Shown: positions 1 through 8,821 of the stretch, piece after piece
How positions within the stretch are numbered: position 1 is the stretch's first letter
How the letters are laid out: each line of letters starts with the position of its first letter
NCBI GenBank assembly: GCA_934546685.1
Contig: CAKTEB010000005.1
Coordinates: forward strand, 1-49,354
Length of the DNA: 49,354 nt
Source of the DNA: an uncultured Oscillospiraceae bacterium
GTDB lineage: Bacteria > Bacillota > Clostridia > Oscillospirales > Oscillospiraceae
Reading direction: 5' to 3'
Program-made: the position numbers and the translations under genes
Notes under the pieces: generated by a model
Seen by the model: only the letters and a program-made list of their open reading frames with translations
What the model was told of the DNA's origin: nothing
Database searches by the model: none

Positions 1-1484
1 TCCCTCTGCTGTCCATGCTGGCGGTGTGCGCGTTCCCCTGCGTATTTCTCTACGCCCAGAACGCCTCGGAGGTATCCGCTGACTCCATGCTGCCCTTTCT
101 GATCGTATTTTCCCTCAACGCCCTGCTGTTTTTCGGGCTGTCGGCGGTCTTTTTCCGGAATGCCTCCCGGGCGGCGCTGTTTTCGGATCTTCTCATGCTG
201 GTGGTCATCAATTTCTGCCTGCTGTCCGGCCATCTCCGGAAGCTCCTGCCCTTTCTCCGGGATCGATATCTGCTGATTATCTTTGGGATCCTGGCCATTT
301 TGCTGTTTGTGCTGCTGCTCCGGAAAAAGCCGGATCTGCGGACGGCCTGTCTGCTGATGCTCATTGCCTTCGCCTCCATGACCCTGGTAAACGGCATCCG
401 GGCGGTGCCCGCCATGCTCCAGGCCCATCAGGTCCGCCAGGGCCCGGAGCCGGGGCCCGAAGCCTCCGGGCAGGAGTCGGAGGCCCTGACCTTTGGGGAG
501 AACAAACCCAACGTCTACTATTTCCTCTTTGACGAGTACGGGGGCTATGACAATCTGCTCCATTACTATGACTACGACAACACGGCGTTTCTCTCCAGTC
601 TGGAGGCTTTGGGCTTCAATGTCTCCTACCACAGCCATAACACCGAGGCCGTGGCCACGGATACCATCGTGCCCAATCTCATGAACCTCGACTATGTGGC
701 CCGGGTGGAGGACTCCGGCCATCTCAAGGCCCAGTATCGCAGGGACTGCCTGCTGTACCGGATGTTCCTGCAAAACGGCTACTCCATCAACCTCATCAAC
801 CATGTGGACTATCTGGGCACCGGCGGCTGCCGGGTCTTAACCTCCCACCAGACCCGCCGTACCATCTCCGAATATCTCATGCGCAACAGCCTCTACTACA
901 AGTTCCCGGCCCTCCGGCAGCTGCTGGACCAGTTCTTTGTCATGGACTACGGGGCCAATTACCGGGCCTCTCTGGACAACGCCCTGGAGGCGGAGCTCAA
1001 TTGCACCCAGGAGCTTGCTGAGGGCCCCACCCTCACCGTGGGCTATGTCCAGTGCCCCCACTCCCCCACCATGGTGGGCCCCAACGGCGAGTCCCTGCCC
1101 TATGCCACGGGCTGGAACTGGCTGGATCACAGCCTGTACCTGGGCCAGGTGGAATTCATCAACAAGCACATTACGGCGCTGGTGGAGACCATCCAGCGGG
1201 ATGACCCGGACGCCCTGATCCTTCTCCAGTCGGATCACGGCAACCGCTATGCCATCCATATGGTGCAGATGGGAGCCTGGAAACATTACGATCCCCATGA
1301 GGAAAACCAGTATATGCAGAACATTCTGAACTGCGTGTACTACCGGGGCCAGACCTTCGAAATCGAGGGCCAGACCGGCATCAACACCCTGCGGCTGGTC
1401 TTTGACCGGGTGCTGGGCACGGAGCTCCCCCCGGTGGAGCCCATTCAGGATTATTCCAATGATTATGTGGACGAGCAAAGCTAA
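1..1484 (+). CDS. Membrane sulfatase-like (alkaline phosphatase superfamily) protein, 5' truncated
   Basis: The frame is open from base 3 and aligns with the internal part of the complete paralogue at 29538-31064, so the true start lies upstream of the window and the Met at base 15 is internal. Hydrophobic segments fill the first ~135 visible residues, followed by an extracytoplasmic catalytic domain. Metal-site features of the alkaline phosphatase/sulfatase fold are visible: Asp in FLFDEYGG, a Thr nucleophile candidate in ATDTIVPNL, and the LLQSDHG motif. This resembles LTA synthase, phosphoglycerol or phosphoethanolamine transferases, so a role in decorating an envelope polymer is plausible; the substrate cannot be read. 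A GGAGG ribosome site for the next gene overlaps its stop, suggesting cotranscription. Confidence 0.8.
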   Translation, partial: PLLSMLAVCAFPCVFLYAQNASEVSADSMLPFLIVFSLNALLFFGLSAVFFRNASRAALFSDLLMLVVINFCLLSGHLRKLLPFLRDRYLLIIFGILAILLFVLLLRKKPDLRTACLLMLIAFASMTLVNGIRAVPAMLQAHQVRQGPEPGPEASGQESEALTFGENKPNVYYFLFDEYGGYDNLLHYYDYDNTAFLSSLEALGFNVSYHSHNTEAVATDTIVPNLMNLDYVARVEDSGHLKAQYRRDCLLYRMFLQNGYSINLINHVDYLGTGGCRVLTSHQTRRTISEYLMRNSLYYKFPALRQLLDQFFVMDYGANYRASLDNALEAELNCTQELAEGPTLTVGYVQCPHSPTMVGPNGESLPYATGWNWLDHSLYLGQVEFINKHITALVETIQRDDPDALILLQSDHGNRYAIHMVQMGAWKHYDPHEENQYMQNILNCVYYRGQTFEIEGQTGINTLRLVFDRVLGTELPPVEPIQDYSNDYVDEQS

Positions 1485-1496
1485 GGAGGACTTTTC

Positions 1497-2483
1497 ATGA
1501 AACAAATTTATCTCACCGAATACGGCGGCCCGGAGGTATTAAAGCTCCGGGAGGCCCCGATCCCCGCCCCCAAGGCCGGAGAAGTGCTGCTCAAAATGGA
1601 GGCCGCGGGCATCTCCAAGCCGGACTTCCTCATGCGCACCGGGGCCTACCCCTGGACCCGGGATATCCTGCCCTTCTATCCGGGCCTCTACGGCACCGCC
1701 ACGGTGGCGGAGGCCGCCCCGGACGTTGCGGGCTTTGCCCCGGGGGATCTGGTGTTTGTGGACCATCCGGTGGTCTGCGGCTGCTACAGCCAGTATAAGA
1801 CCGCCCCGGCGGGGAATCTCACCCGGCTGGAGCCCGGCACGGATCCCGTGGCCGGAGCCGTCATGACCAACTATGTGATCGCCTGGAGCCTGTTTACCCA
1901 GGTGCTGGGCCCCGGAAACGGCAAGAGCCTTTATATGAAGGGCGCGGCGGGCGCTCTGGGCTCCGCGGTGGTGCAGCTGGCTCCCCTGGCGGGCTATCGG
2001 ATCATCGCCAGCGCCAGCACCGAGGAAAAGTGCCAGTACCTCCGGGGGCTGGGGGCCGACACGGTCTTCTGCTACAAGACTGTGGATGAACAGCAGGCGG
2101 TGCTGGAGGCCACAGGCGGCCAGGGCGCGGACGTGATTCTGGATCAGGTGGCGGGGCCGGAGATGTCCCGGCAGCTTCAGTATTTGGCCCCGCTGGGCAC
2201 GCTGCTGGTGTATAATTACCTGGGCGGCGCGTCAGGCACCGGCATGCTGGAGGCCATGATCGCCGCCATGGCCAAGTGCCAGGCGGTGCGGGTGTTCTCC
2301 TTCCACTACAACGACGATAAGCCCCAGGCCCTGAAGGAGCTCCGCTCCCAGGTGTTCACCATGCTCCACGACGGGAAGCTCCATCCCCATATCTTCGGCA
2401 CCTACAGCCAGGAGGAAATTCAGGAGGCCCACCGGGTGCTGGACAGCGGCAAATTCACCGGCAGTCTGGTACTGAAATTCTGA
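1497..2483 (+). CDS. Medium-chain dehydrogenase/reductase, quinone oxidoreductase-like
   Basis: The 328-residue protein begins MKQIYLTEYGGPEVLKL, typical of the zinc-free quinone oxidoreductase branch of the MDR superfamily. It has an N-terminal GroES-like fold and then a Rossmann fold with a GAAGALGSAVVQL nucleotide-binding motif near residue 150. The structural-zinc cysteine cluster is absent. Family members reduce quinones or alpha,beta-unsaturated carbonyls with NAD(P)H in the cytoplasm. AAGGAGGA lies 7 bases before the ATG and overlaps the stop of the upstream membrane protein. A GC-rich hairpin follows the stop. Substrate unknown. Confidence 0.88.
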   Translation: MKQIYLTEYGGPEVLKLREAPIPAPKAGEVLLKMEAAGISKPDFLMRTGAYPWTRDILPFYPGLYGTATVAEAAPDVAGFAPGDLVFVDHPVVCGCYSQYKTAPAGNLTRLEPGTDPVAGAVMTNYVIAWSLFTQVLGPGNGKSLYMKGAAGALGSAVVQLAPLAGYRIIASASTEEKCQYLRGLGADTVFCYKTVDEQQAVLEATGGQGADVILDQVAGPEMSRQLQYLAPLGTLLVYNYLGGASGTGMLEAMIAAMAKCQAVRVFSFHYNDDKPQALKELRSQVFTMLHDGKLHPHIFGTYSQEEIQEAHRVLDSGKFTGSLVLKF

Positions 2484-2494
2484 TACGTCATACA

Positions 2495-2530
2495 GGGGGT
2501 GCGCCGCAATGAGCTGCGGCGCGCCCCCTG
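2495..2530 (+). terminator. GC-rich hairpin after the MDR gene
   Basis: GGGGG-T-GCGCCGCA pairs with TGCGGCGC-G-CCCCC across a short loop. There is no convincing T-run, so it may be a weak terminator or a 3'-end stabilising stem. Confidence 0.5.
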
Positions 2531-2554
2531 CCTATCCCCGTCACGTTTGTTCCG

Positions 2555-2583
2555 TTGCAATCCGGGGAAAACTATGCTATATT
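2555..2583 (+). promoter_or_regulatory. Sigma-70-type promoter for the esterase/polymerase pair
   Basis: TTGCAA (2555-2560), a 17-base spacer and TATATT (2578-2583). Its position excludes in-frame starts upstream of 2615 for the next gene. Confidence 0.65.
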
Positions 2584-2614
2584 GAAGCTACCAAAATCCG
2601 CGGGAGGGCCCATC

Positions 2615-3568
2615 ATGAAGCAGCAGAGCAAACACTATCACATTGGCGGGAAAAAGCAGCGGCAGGTCAGCGCCGAGGAGCGGCGGCTGGCCCTGATGAT
2701 GCGCGCCCTGAAGGCCGTCCACTCCGCCGCCTCCCCGGAATCCATGACCCAGAAGGACCTGGACCGTCAGCGGGCCGGACAGGAGCTCCTGGGGCGGCTG
2801 GTGACGCCCATGATCGGCATGCGCTATGAACCCTTTGATCTTAGCGGCATGAAGGCCGCCTGGGTGCGCCCGGAGTGGGGCCACGATCCCCATAAGATCA
2901 TCCTCTACTGCCACGGGGGCGGCTATACCAGCGGCAACCTGGGCTATTCCCGGCCCCTGGCCTCCAAGCTCTCCCACGCCACCGGCTGGGAGACATTGAG
3001 CTTTGAATACCGGCTGGCCCCGGAGCACCCCTTCCCCGCCGCCGTGGAGGACGCGGAGAAGGCCTGGGACTACCTGATGCGCCTGGGCTACGGGGCCCGG
3101 GACGTGACCGTGGCCGGGGATTCCGCGGGAGGCAATCTGGCCCTGGTGCTGTGCCACCGGTTAAAGGCCCAGGGCCGGATGCTGCCGGGGCATCTGGTGC
3201 TCATGTCCCCCTGGACGGATATGACCGCTGCGGGAGAGTCCTATGAGACCCGCCGGGAGCTGGACCCCTCCATCACCCAGGACTATATCCATGCGGTGCG
3301 CTCGGCTTACGCCGGGGACGCGGACGTAACGGATCCCCAGCTGTCGCCGCTGTTCGGGGACTTTACAGGCTTCCCGCCCACCCTGGTGCAGGTGGGCTCC
3401 AATGAGATCCTCTATTCCGATACCGCAAGGCTCCGGCAGCGGATGACCGCCGCCGGGGTGGTGTGCCGGATGGAGGAGTGGCAGGATATGTGGCATGTGT
3501 TTCAGATGTTTCCCATCAAGAAGGCGGCCCAGGCCATGGAGCACATTGGGGCGTTTTTGCTGGGATGA
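2615..3568 (+). CDS. Alpha/beta hydrolase, hormone-sensitive-lipase (HSL) family esterase
   Basis: 317 residues from the ATG at 2615, which follows a GGGAGGG ribosome site and a good promoter. The HSL oxyanion motif HGGG is at residues 100-103, the nucleophile Ser170 lies in GDSAGGNL, and the candidate catalytic His294 is in MWHVFQMF near the C-terminus. Such enzymes hydrolyse short-chain acyl esters in the cytoplasm. No signal peptide. The stop overlaps the start of the Y-family polymerase (ATGA), so the two are probably translationally coupled, although their functions are not obviously related. Confidence 0.9.
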   Translation: MKQQSKHYHIGGKKQRQVSAEERRLALMMRALKAVHSAASPESMTQKDLDRQRAGQELLGRLVTPMIGMRYEPFDLSGMKAAWVRPEWGHDPHKIILYCHGGGYTSGNLGYSRPLASKLSHATGWETLSFEYRLAPEHPFPAAVEDAEKAWDYLMRLGYGARDVTVAGDSAGGNLALVLCHRLKAQGRMLPGHLVLMSPWTDMTAAGESYETRRELDPSITQDYIHAVRSAYAGDADVTDPQLSPLFGDFTGFPPTLVQVGSNEILYSDTARLRQRMTAAGVVCRMEEWQDMWHVFQMFPIKKAAQAMEHIGAFLLG

Positions 3569-5103
3569 GGGATATGGACACGGACACCCACACCTACATT
3601 TCCATTGACCTCAAATCCTTCTACGCCTCCGTAGAGTGCGTAGAGCGGGGTCTCGACCCCATGGACGCCTGCCTGGTGGTGGCCGACCAGGCCCGCACGG
3701 AAAAGACCATCTGCCTGGCCGTGACCCCGGCCCTGAAGGCCTGCGGCATCTCCGGCCGTGCCCGGCTCTTTGAGGTGGTGGAGAAGGTCCAGGAGGTCAA
3801 CGCCCGCCGTCAGCTCCGGGCTCCCGGCCGCAGCTTCACCGGGGAATCCTACAGCGCCGCGGCCCTGGCGGGGGATCCCGGCCTGTCCCTAAGCTATATC
3901 GTGGCCCCGCCCAAGATGGCCCACTATATGAAGCTCAGCACCCAGATCTACCAGATCTACCTGAAATATATAGCCCCGGAGGATATCCACGTCTATTCCA
4001 TCGACGAGGTGTTCATCGACGCCACCGCCTATCTCCGAACCTACCATACCACCCCAGCGGAGCTGGCCCGGAAAATGATCCAGGACGTGCTGGCCTCCAC
4101 CGGCATCACCGCCACCGCGGGCATCGGCACCAATCTCTACCTCTGCAAGGTGGCCATGGACATCGTGGCCAAGCACATCCCCCCGGACAAAAGCGGCGTG
4201 CGCATTGCCCAGCTGGACGAGCTGAGCTACCGGGAGAAGCTCTGGTCCCACCAGCCCATCACCGATTTCTGGCGGGTGGGCCGGGGCTACGCCAAAAAGC
4301 TGGCGGCCCATGGCCTCTACACCATGGGGGATATCGCCCGCTGCTCCCTGGGCGGCCCTCGGGACTACTTCAATGAGGAGCTCCTTTATAAGCTCTTTGG
4401 GGTCAACGCGGAGCTGCTCATCGACCACGCCTGGGGCTATGAGCCCTGCACCATCGCGGATATCAAGGCCTACCGGCCCCAGTCCAGCAGCCTCAGCACC
4501 GGCCAGGTGCTGCAATGCCCCTATGCCTTCGACAAGGCCCGGCTGGTGGTGCGGGAGATGGCGGATTCCCTGTCCATGGATCTGGTGCGCAAGGGCCTGG
4601 TCACAAACCAGATGACCCTGACCGTGGGCTATGACATCGAAAATCTCCAGGATCCGGTGCGCCGGAGAAACTATCAGGGCCCCATCACCACCGACCGCTA
4701 CGGCCGGAGCGTCCCCAAGCAGGCCCACGGCACCGCCAACCTCTCCGGCTATACCGCCTCCACCCGGGAGATCCTAAGGGCGGTGACAGCGCTCTTTGAC
4801 CGGGTGGTGAATCCGGAGCTGCTGGTGCGGCGGATGTATGTGGTGGCCAGCCGGGTGCTGCCGGAGGCCGAGATCCCCGCGGCCCCGGGCTTCCAGCAGC
4901 TGGATCTGTTCACGGACTATGCCGCCCAGGAAAAGGAGGCGCAGCAGAAGAAGGAAGCCCTGGAGAAGGAAAAGAGCATCCAGAAGGCCCTGCTGTCCAT
5001 CCGGGACAAGTACGGCAAAAACGCCATCCTCAAGGGCATGAACCTGGAGGACGGCGCCACGGCCCGGGATCGGAACGGGCAGATCGGCGGACATAAGGCG
5101 TAG
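3565..5103 (+). CDS. Y-family DNA polymerase (UmuC/DinB-like)
   Basis: 512 residues from the ATG that overlaps the esterase stop codon; ATG 3574 is an alternative. The palm motif YISIDLKSFYASVE near the N-terminus and YSIDEVFID near residue 145 supply the catalytic carboxylates of Y-family translesion polymerases. The C-terminal third carries the little-finger region and ends in a Lys/Glu-rich tail. The length (~500 residues) fits the Firmicutes UmuC-like group rather than compact DinB (~350-400). Those proteins are often paired with YolD-like partners; a YolD-like gene lies at 15055-15474 in this window, not adjacent. The hairpin array starts directly after the stop. Confidence 0.93.
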   Translation: MRDMDTDTHTYISIDLKSFYASVECVERGLDPMDACLVVADQARTEKTICLAVTPALKACGISGRARLFEVVEKVQEVNARRQLRAPGRSFTGESYSAAALAGDPGLSLSYIVAPPKMAHYMKLSTQIYQIYLKYIAPEDIHVYSIDEVFIDATAYLRTYHTTPAELARKMIQDVLASTGITATAGIGTNLYLCKVAMDIVAKHIPPDKSGVRIAQLDELSYREKLWSHQPITDFWRVGRGYAKKLAAHGLYTMGDIARCSLGGPRDYFNEELLYKLFGVNAELLIDHAWGYEPCTIADIKAYRPQSSSLSTGQVLQCPYAFDKARLVVREMADSLSMDLVRKGLVTNQMTLTVGYDIENLQDPVRRRNYQGPITTDRYGRSVPKQAHGTANLSGYTASTREILRAVTALFDRVVNPELLVRRMYVVASRVLPEAEIPAAPGFQQLDLFTDYAAQEKEAQQKKEALEKEKSIQKALLSIRDKYGKNAILKGMNLEDGATARDRNGQIGGHKA

Positions 5104-5450
5104 GAGCGTCTGCTTTACGCAGCCGCTCCAATGAAATTCGCCTTCGGCGAGCGAAATCACTTCGTGGTGAAATCCAGCTTCGCTGGATGAAATCGCCTGA
5201 CGGCGGTGATGGAATCCCCTTCGGGGATGATTGGAATAAAAGAGTGTGCTGGATTTTCAGTTCAGCACACTCTTTATTATCCTTTGTCTCCGCAGGAGAC
5301 ACCTTCACCGCCCCAACGGGGCGATTTCATCCGCGTCAGCGGATTTCATGCTGCAAAGCAGCATTTCATTCGGCCCCCAGGCCGAATTTCATCGAGCGGG
5401 CGGCTGCAAACAGGATGCAGCCGCCCGCTCTTTATGGGGGGTGTGAAAGG
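5104..5450. repeat. Array of about 13 short hairpins with mirrored TGAAATC linkers
   Basis: This stretch between convergent genes is almost wholly small inverted repeats. Left of centre the stems, mostly closed by TTC loops (TCGCC-ttc-GGCGA, CCAGC-ttc-GCTGG, CCCC-ttc-GGGG), are joined by ATGAAATC-like linkers. The centre (5241-5274) is an 11-bp stem AGAGTGTGCTG/CAGCACACTCT with T-rich flanks on both strands, a likely bidirectional terminator. Right of centre the stems (CGCCCC-aac-GGGGCG, CCGC-gtca-GCGG, GCTGC-aaa-GCAGC, CGGCC-ccca-GGCCG) are joined by GATTTCAT, the reverse complement of the left linker. The last stem (14 bp, GAGCGGGCGGCTGC) is followed by TTTAT. Confidence 0.85.
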
Positions 5451-5474
5451 AAGCAAGCGATTTGAATGAACGCC

Positions 5475-6779
5475 TTAGTTTCTGCCGATGGTGGTATCGT
5501 CCACCATACTCACCAGCACCAGGGCGATGACGGTCAGCACCGCCAGCACGCCATAGGCGGCGGCATAGGACACGCTGCGGCCAATGATGCCCACAATGGA
5601 CACGCCCAGAGCGCCCACCGCAGCCACCATGGGCTTGAGCACCTTATAGGCCATGGGGAAGTCATAGCGGCCCCAGATGGTATTGGTGAGAGACACCAGG
5701 TAGTTGGCCGCGCCGCCCAGCAGGATGGCCAGGAAGGGCAGAGAGGCGAACTTGGTGGGGGTGGTGGGGATCAGGTTCAGCACAATGGCCACCACGGCCA
5801 CCACCAGAGTGATCTGAATGGCCTTCTTGGGGCCCAGCTTGGCGTCCAGGATGCCGCAGCCCACGGAGCCTACGCAGGCCAGAATGCCCGCAATGCCCAG
5901 CATGGCGAAGATGATGGGGGCGGGGCCGCCGTTGGCGTCCACATAGCCCGCCTGGATCATCCGGGGCACAAAGTTGGTCATGATGCCCAGGGACAGCAGC
6001 TCCATAATGCCCAGGGACAGGGCGATGAGCCACACCTTGCCGGTGGAGAACAGCTTCTTGACCGTCCAGGGGGAGTTCTTCATGTACTCCAGGCCCTGGG
6101 CCAGCTCCTTCTTGGCGGCCTCGCTGTCGAACTTATGGTTGTTGTCGGGATAGGCCCCGGCCTGCTCGGGATAATCCCGAACAAAGATGGCCACCAGCGC
6201 GCAGAGCACAAAGGCGGCGACGGCGTAGATGGTGTAGACCTCCGTGAGACCGCCGGTGGTGACGATCTTGCCCATGACCTGAGAGGTCACAGCGGCGGAC
6301 AGGGGGAAGCCGATGGTGACCCAGCCCATGGCCATGCCCTTCTTCCGGGGGAACCAGTTGGACACCACGTTCAGGGAGCAGATGTAGCAGAAGCCCATGC
6401 CGCCCACCGCGGAAACGGCCAGACATACGAAGTACACGGCAGGGGTAGCCGCATGGCCCCAGACGAGACATGCGATGCCGGTGATGAGCAGGGAGATGGC
6501 CCAGGTCCAGCGGATGGAGATCTTGCTGGACAGCACGCCCCAGAGGGCCGCGCCTACCACGGCGATCCAGGCGGTGATGGTGGAGAAGCCATAGAGCATG
6601 CCGCTGTTCCAGCCGTGCTGATTGGCGAACACGTCGATGACAACGTTCAGGGAGTCGTTGATGAGCGAGGAATCCAGGAAGATGCAGAGGAACGTGAGAA
6701 TCAGGATCCCCCAGCCCTTAACGCCAAAATTGGCGCTGATTAAGGAAATATCCTTTTCCTGAGTCTGTTGCTTTGTCAT
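5475..6779 (-). CDS. MFS transporter, OFA (oxalate/formate antiporter)-like
   Basis: 434 residues with about 12 hydrophobic segments, starting MTKQQTQEKDISLISANFG after an AAGGAG ribosome site. The layout and a longer cytoplasmic loop around residues 200-235 fit the OFA branch of the major facilitator superfamily, whose members exchange or import organic anions at the cytoplasmic membrane. It is the last gene of a four-gene minus-strand redox operon, so it probably moves the substrate or product of the upstream enzymes. The 116-base gap to the ene-reductase gene holds three hairpins. Specific substrate not readable. Confidence 0.87.
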   Translation of the reverse strand: MTKQQTQEKDISLISANFGVKGWGILILTFLCIFLDSSLINDSLNVVIDVFANQHGWNSGMLYGFSTITAWIAVVGAALWGVLSSKISIRWTWAISLLITGIACLVWGHAATPAVYFVCLAVSAVGGMGFCYICSLNVVSNWFPRKKGMAMGWVTIGFPLSAAVTSQVMGKIVTTGGLTEVYTIYAVAAFVLCALVAIFVRDYPEQAGAYPDNNHKFDSEAAKKELAQGLEYMKNSPWTVKKLFSTGKVWLIALSLGIMELLSLGIMTNFVPRMIQAGYVDANGGPAPIIFAMLGIAGILACVGSVGCGILDAKLGPKKAIQITLVVAVVAIVLNLIPTTPTKFASLPFLAILLGGAANYLVSLTNTIWGRYDFPMAYKVLKPMVAAVGALGVSIVGIIGRSVSYAAAYGVLAVLTVIALVLVSMVDDTTIGRN

Positions 6780-6802
6780 AACAATTCTTTTCTCCTTTAT
6801 GG

Positions 6803-6890
6803 GGAGCCAACGGGCGGCTCCGATGAAATGCGCGGCTGGTCAGGCTGCGCGCGATGGTGCGGGGCGGAGACTGGTCAGGCCCCCGCCCCG
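6803..6890 (-). promoter_or_regulatory. Three consecutive hairpins, two with a shared CCTGACCAG loop
   Basis: Between the ene-reductase and MFS genes: GGAGCC/GGCTCC (6803-6821), a GCGCG stem enclosing CTGGTCAGG (loop 6836-6844) and GGGGCGG/CCGCCCC enclosing the same nine bases (6871-6879). As transcribed the loops read CCTGACCAG. The same loop occurs in the operon leader at 10946-10954. Likely RNA-level processing, stability or protein-binding sites. Confidence 0.6.
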
Positions 6891-6895
6891 GGGGA

Positions 6896-8806
6896 TCACA
6901 GATTTACGGCTGCGTAGTAAGCCTCCTTGGTGGCCCACTCCACGGTCCGTGCCCGGACGCAGTCGCCGATCTCGGCGAAGTCCAGGGCGGTGCCGATGAA
7001 GGAATCGGCCTCGTGGGTCTTACTGCGCATGCCGGCGGAGAGCACCACGGAGTCCGCGGCAACGGTCTCCTGCTTGCCGTCCTTCTCATAGGTCACAGAG
7101 TCGGCGGTGACGGAGACGCACTTAGCGCCTGTCAGGGAGATGAAGTTCGGCTCCTTCTCGATCTCGGTCATCAGCTCGTTCCGGCCGGTGGTGGAGGCGT
7201 CGGGGGCCAGCTCAGACTGCATCTCTACCACGGTCACCTTTTTGCCCAGGGAGGCGTAGTGGAGGGCGGTCTCGCAGCCCACCTGGCCGCCGCCGATGAG
7301 GATCACGGAATCGCCCAGCTCCTCCTCGTGGCCCAAGGTCTCGATGGCGATCTTGGCCTGCTCCACGCCGGGCACCGGCAGGATCAGGGGCTCCGCGCCG
7401 ATGGCCACCAGCACCGCGTCATAGCCCTCAACGGTCTCCGGGGTGGCCTTGGTATGGAGCTTCACGTCGATGGGCCGCTTGTTCACCTGGCGGATCAGCC
7501 AGTTCATGTAGTCCTTCACCGGGTACTTAAAGGAGAAGTAGCCCGCGTAGTGGAGCATGCCGCCCAACCGGTCAGAGGCCTCGAACAGCGTCACCTGATG
7601 GCCCCGGTCAGAGGCCACACAGGCGGCCTTCATGCCTGCGGGGCCGCCGCCGATAACGGCCACCTTCTTACATGCACCAGGCTCCGTAACCAGCTTTTTG
7701 AGGCTGGCCTCCAGGCCCGCGGTGGGGTTTACGGCGCACTGGAAATGGTGGCCGTAGACCGTGGAGTCGTGGCAGCGCATGCACTTGATGCAGGGGGTCA
7801 CGTCCTCGGTCCTGCCCTTCATGCCCTTGTGGATCAGCTCCGGGTCGGCGATCAGGCTCCGGGCCATGGTCACAAGATCCGCCTTGCCCTCGTCGATGAT
7901 CTGCTCGGCGGACTCCAGGGAGTCGATGGCGCCCAGGGTCACGATGGGCACATGGAACTTGCCGGTCTTCTTGAAGGCCTCCGCCACACAGACGTTGGGC
8001 ATGGGGGGCCGGAAGCCGCAGGGGTGCACCCAGGTCATCCACTTGGGATTGTGCATGCCCGCGGACACCTGGAGGATGTCCAGATGATCCTGGATCAGCT
8101 CGCCAATGCGGATGCCCTCCTCCAGGTCGATGCCGCCCTCCTCGAATTCGGTGCCGGATATGCGGACCTCAATGAGCAGCTTCTTGCCCACTCTGGCCCG
8201 GATGGCGTCCAGGATCTCAATGAGATACCGGCAGCGGTTCTCGGTGGAGCCGCCGTATTCATCGGTGCGCGTGTTGGTCAGGGGGGACAGGAACTGTGCC
8301 AGGGGCACGGAGTGGCCGGAGTGGATCAGGATCGCGTCGAAGCCGCAGTCCACCAGATCGGCGGCAGCCTGGGCCCACTCCTCCTTGAAGGCCTCCATGG
8401 CCTCCCGGGTGATCTCATGGCCCGTGGCCCAGCCCATAATGGAGCAGCCGTCGGAGACGGTGTAGCCCTCCGGGAAGATGCCGATGAGCTCCATGGAGAT
8501 CTTGGCTCCGTAGAAGTGTACCCGCTCCACCAGCTCCATGAGCTTGTTCCGGTGGTTGGGCTGGTTCACGTCCCAGGCGGTGTTCTGGCCGTCGTCGGCC
8601 ACGTCCTTGCCCACCTTCAGGCCCGCCACGGTGACCATGCCGACCCCGGCCCGGGCCCGGGACTCAAAGAAGGAGATGGCGTCCTCAGAGGGATACAGCT
8701 CTCCGTTGGACATGGAGTGCATGGTGGTGGGAGCGGAGACGATGCGGTTTTTCAGCAGCACATTGCCGATGCGGACGGGCCTTAATACCTTTGGAATCTC
8801 GTACAT
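6896..8806 (-). CDS. NADH:flavin oxidoreductase / 2,4-dienoyl-CoA reductase-like ene-reductase
   Basis: 636 residues: an old-yellow-enzyme TIM barrel (1 to ~330), a 4Fe-4S cysteine set C339/C342/C345/C357, then FAD- and NAD(P)H-binding Rossmann motifs (VAVIGGGPAGMKAA and VILIGGGQVGCETA). This is the architecture of FadH, BaiCD/BaiH and other anaerobic ene-reductases that saturate activated C=C bonds. The usual active-site HxxHGY segment reads HSGHSVPLAQ (H162, H165), with Val at the expected Tyr position, so proton donation may differ. GGAGG precedes the ATG. It sits between a zinc alcohol dehydrogenase and an MFS carrier, suggesting a catabolic or detoxification route for an unsaturated alcohol or ketone; substrate unknown. 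Confidence 0.92.
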   Translation of the reverse strand: MYEIPKVLRPVRIGNVLLKNRIVSAPTTMHSMSNGELYPSEDAISFFESRARAGVGMVTVAGLKVGKDVADDGQNTAWDVNQPNHRNKLMELVERVHFYGAKISMELIGIFPEGYTVSDGCSIMGWATGHEITREAMEAFKEEWAQAAADLVDCGFDAILIHSGHSVPLAQFLSPLTNTRTDEYGGSTENRCRYLIEILDAIRARVGKKLLIEVRISGTEFEEGGIDLEEGIRIGELIQDHLDILQVSAGMHNPKWMTWVHPCGFRPPMPNVCVAEAFKKTGKFHVPIVTLGAIDSLESAEQIIDEGKADLVTMARSLIADPELIHKGMKGRTEDVTPCIKCMRCHDSTVYGHHFQCAVNPTAGLEASLKKLVTEPGACKKVAVIGGGPAGMKAACVASDRGHQVTLFEASDRLGGMLHYAGYFSFKYPVKDYMNWLIRQVNKRPIDVKLHTKATPETVEGYDAVLVAIGAEPLILPVPGVEQAKIAIETLGHEEELGDSVILIGGGQVGCETALHYASLGKKVTVVEMQSELAPDASTTGRNELMTEIEKEPNFISLTGAKCVSVTADSVTYEKDGKQETVAADSVVLSAGMRSKTHEADSFIGTALDFAEIGDCVRARTVEWATKEAYYAAVNL

Positions 8807-8821
8807 ATTTTATATTCCTCC

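Noticed and set aside
5104..5450. CRISPR array
   Set aside because: The repeated linker is only ~8 bases, the units are self-complementary hairpins of 9-16 bases, orientation flips in the middle, and no cas genes are nearby.
6854..8785. Long plus-strand open frame opposite the ene-reductase (643 residues)
   Set aside because: Antisense shadow of a GC-rich gene: His/Gly/Leu-rich translation with no recognisable domain, while the minus strand encodes a clear OYE family protein.
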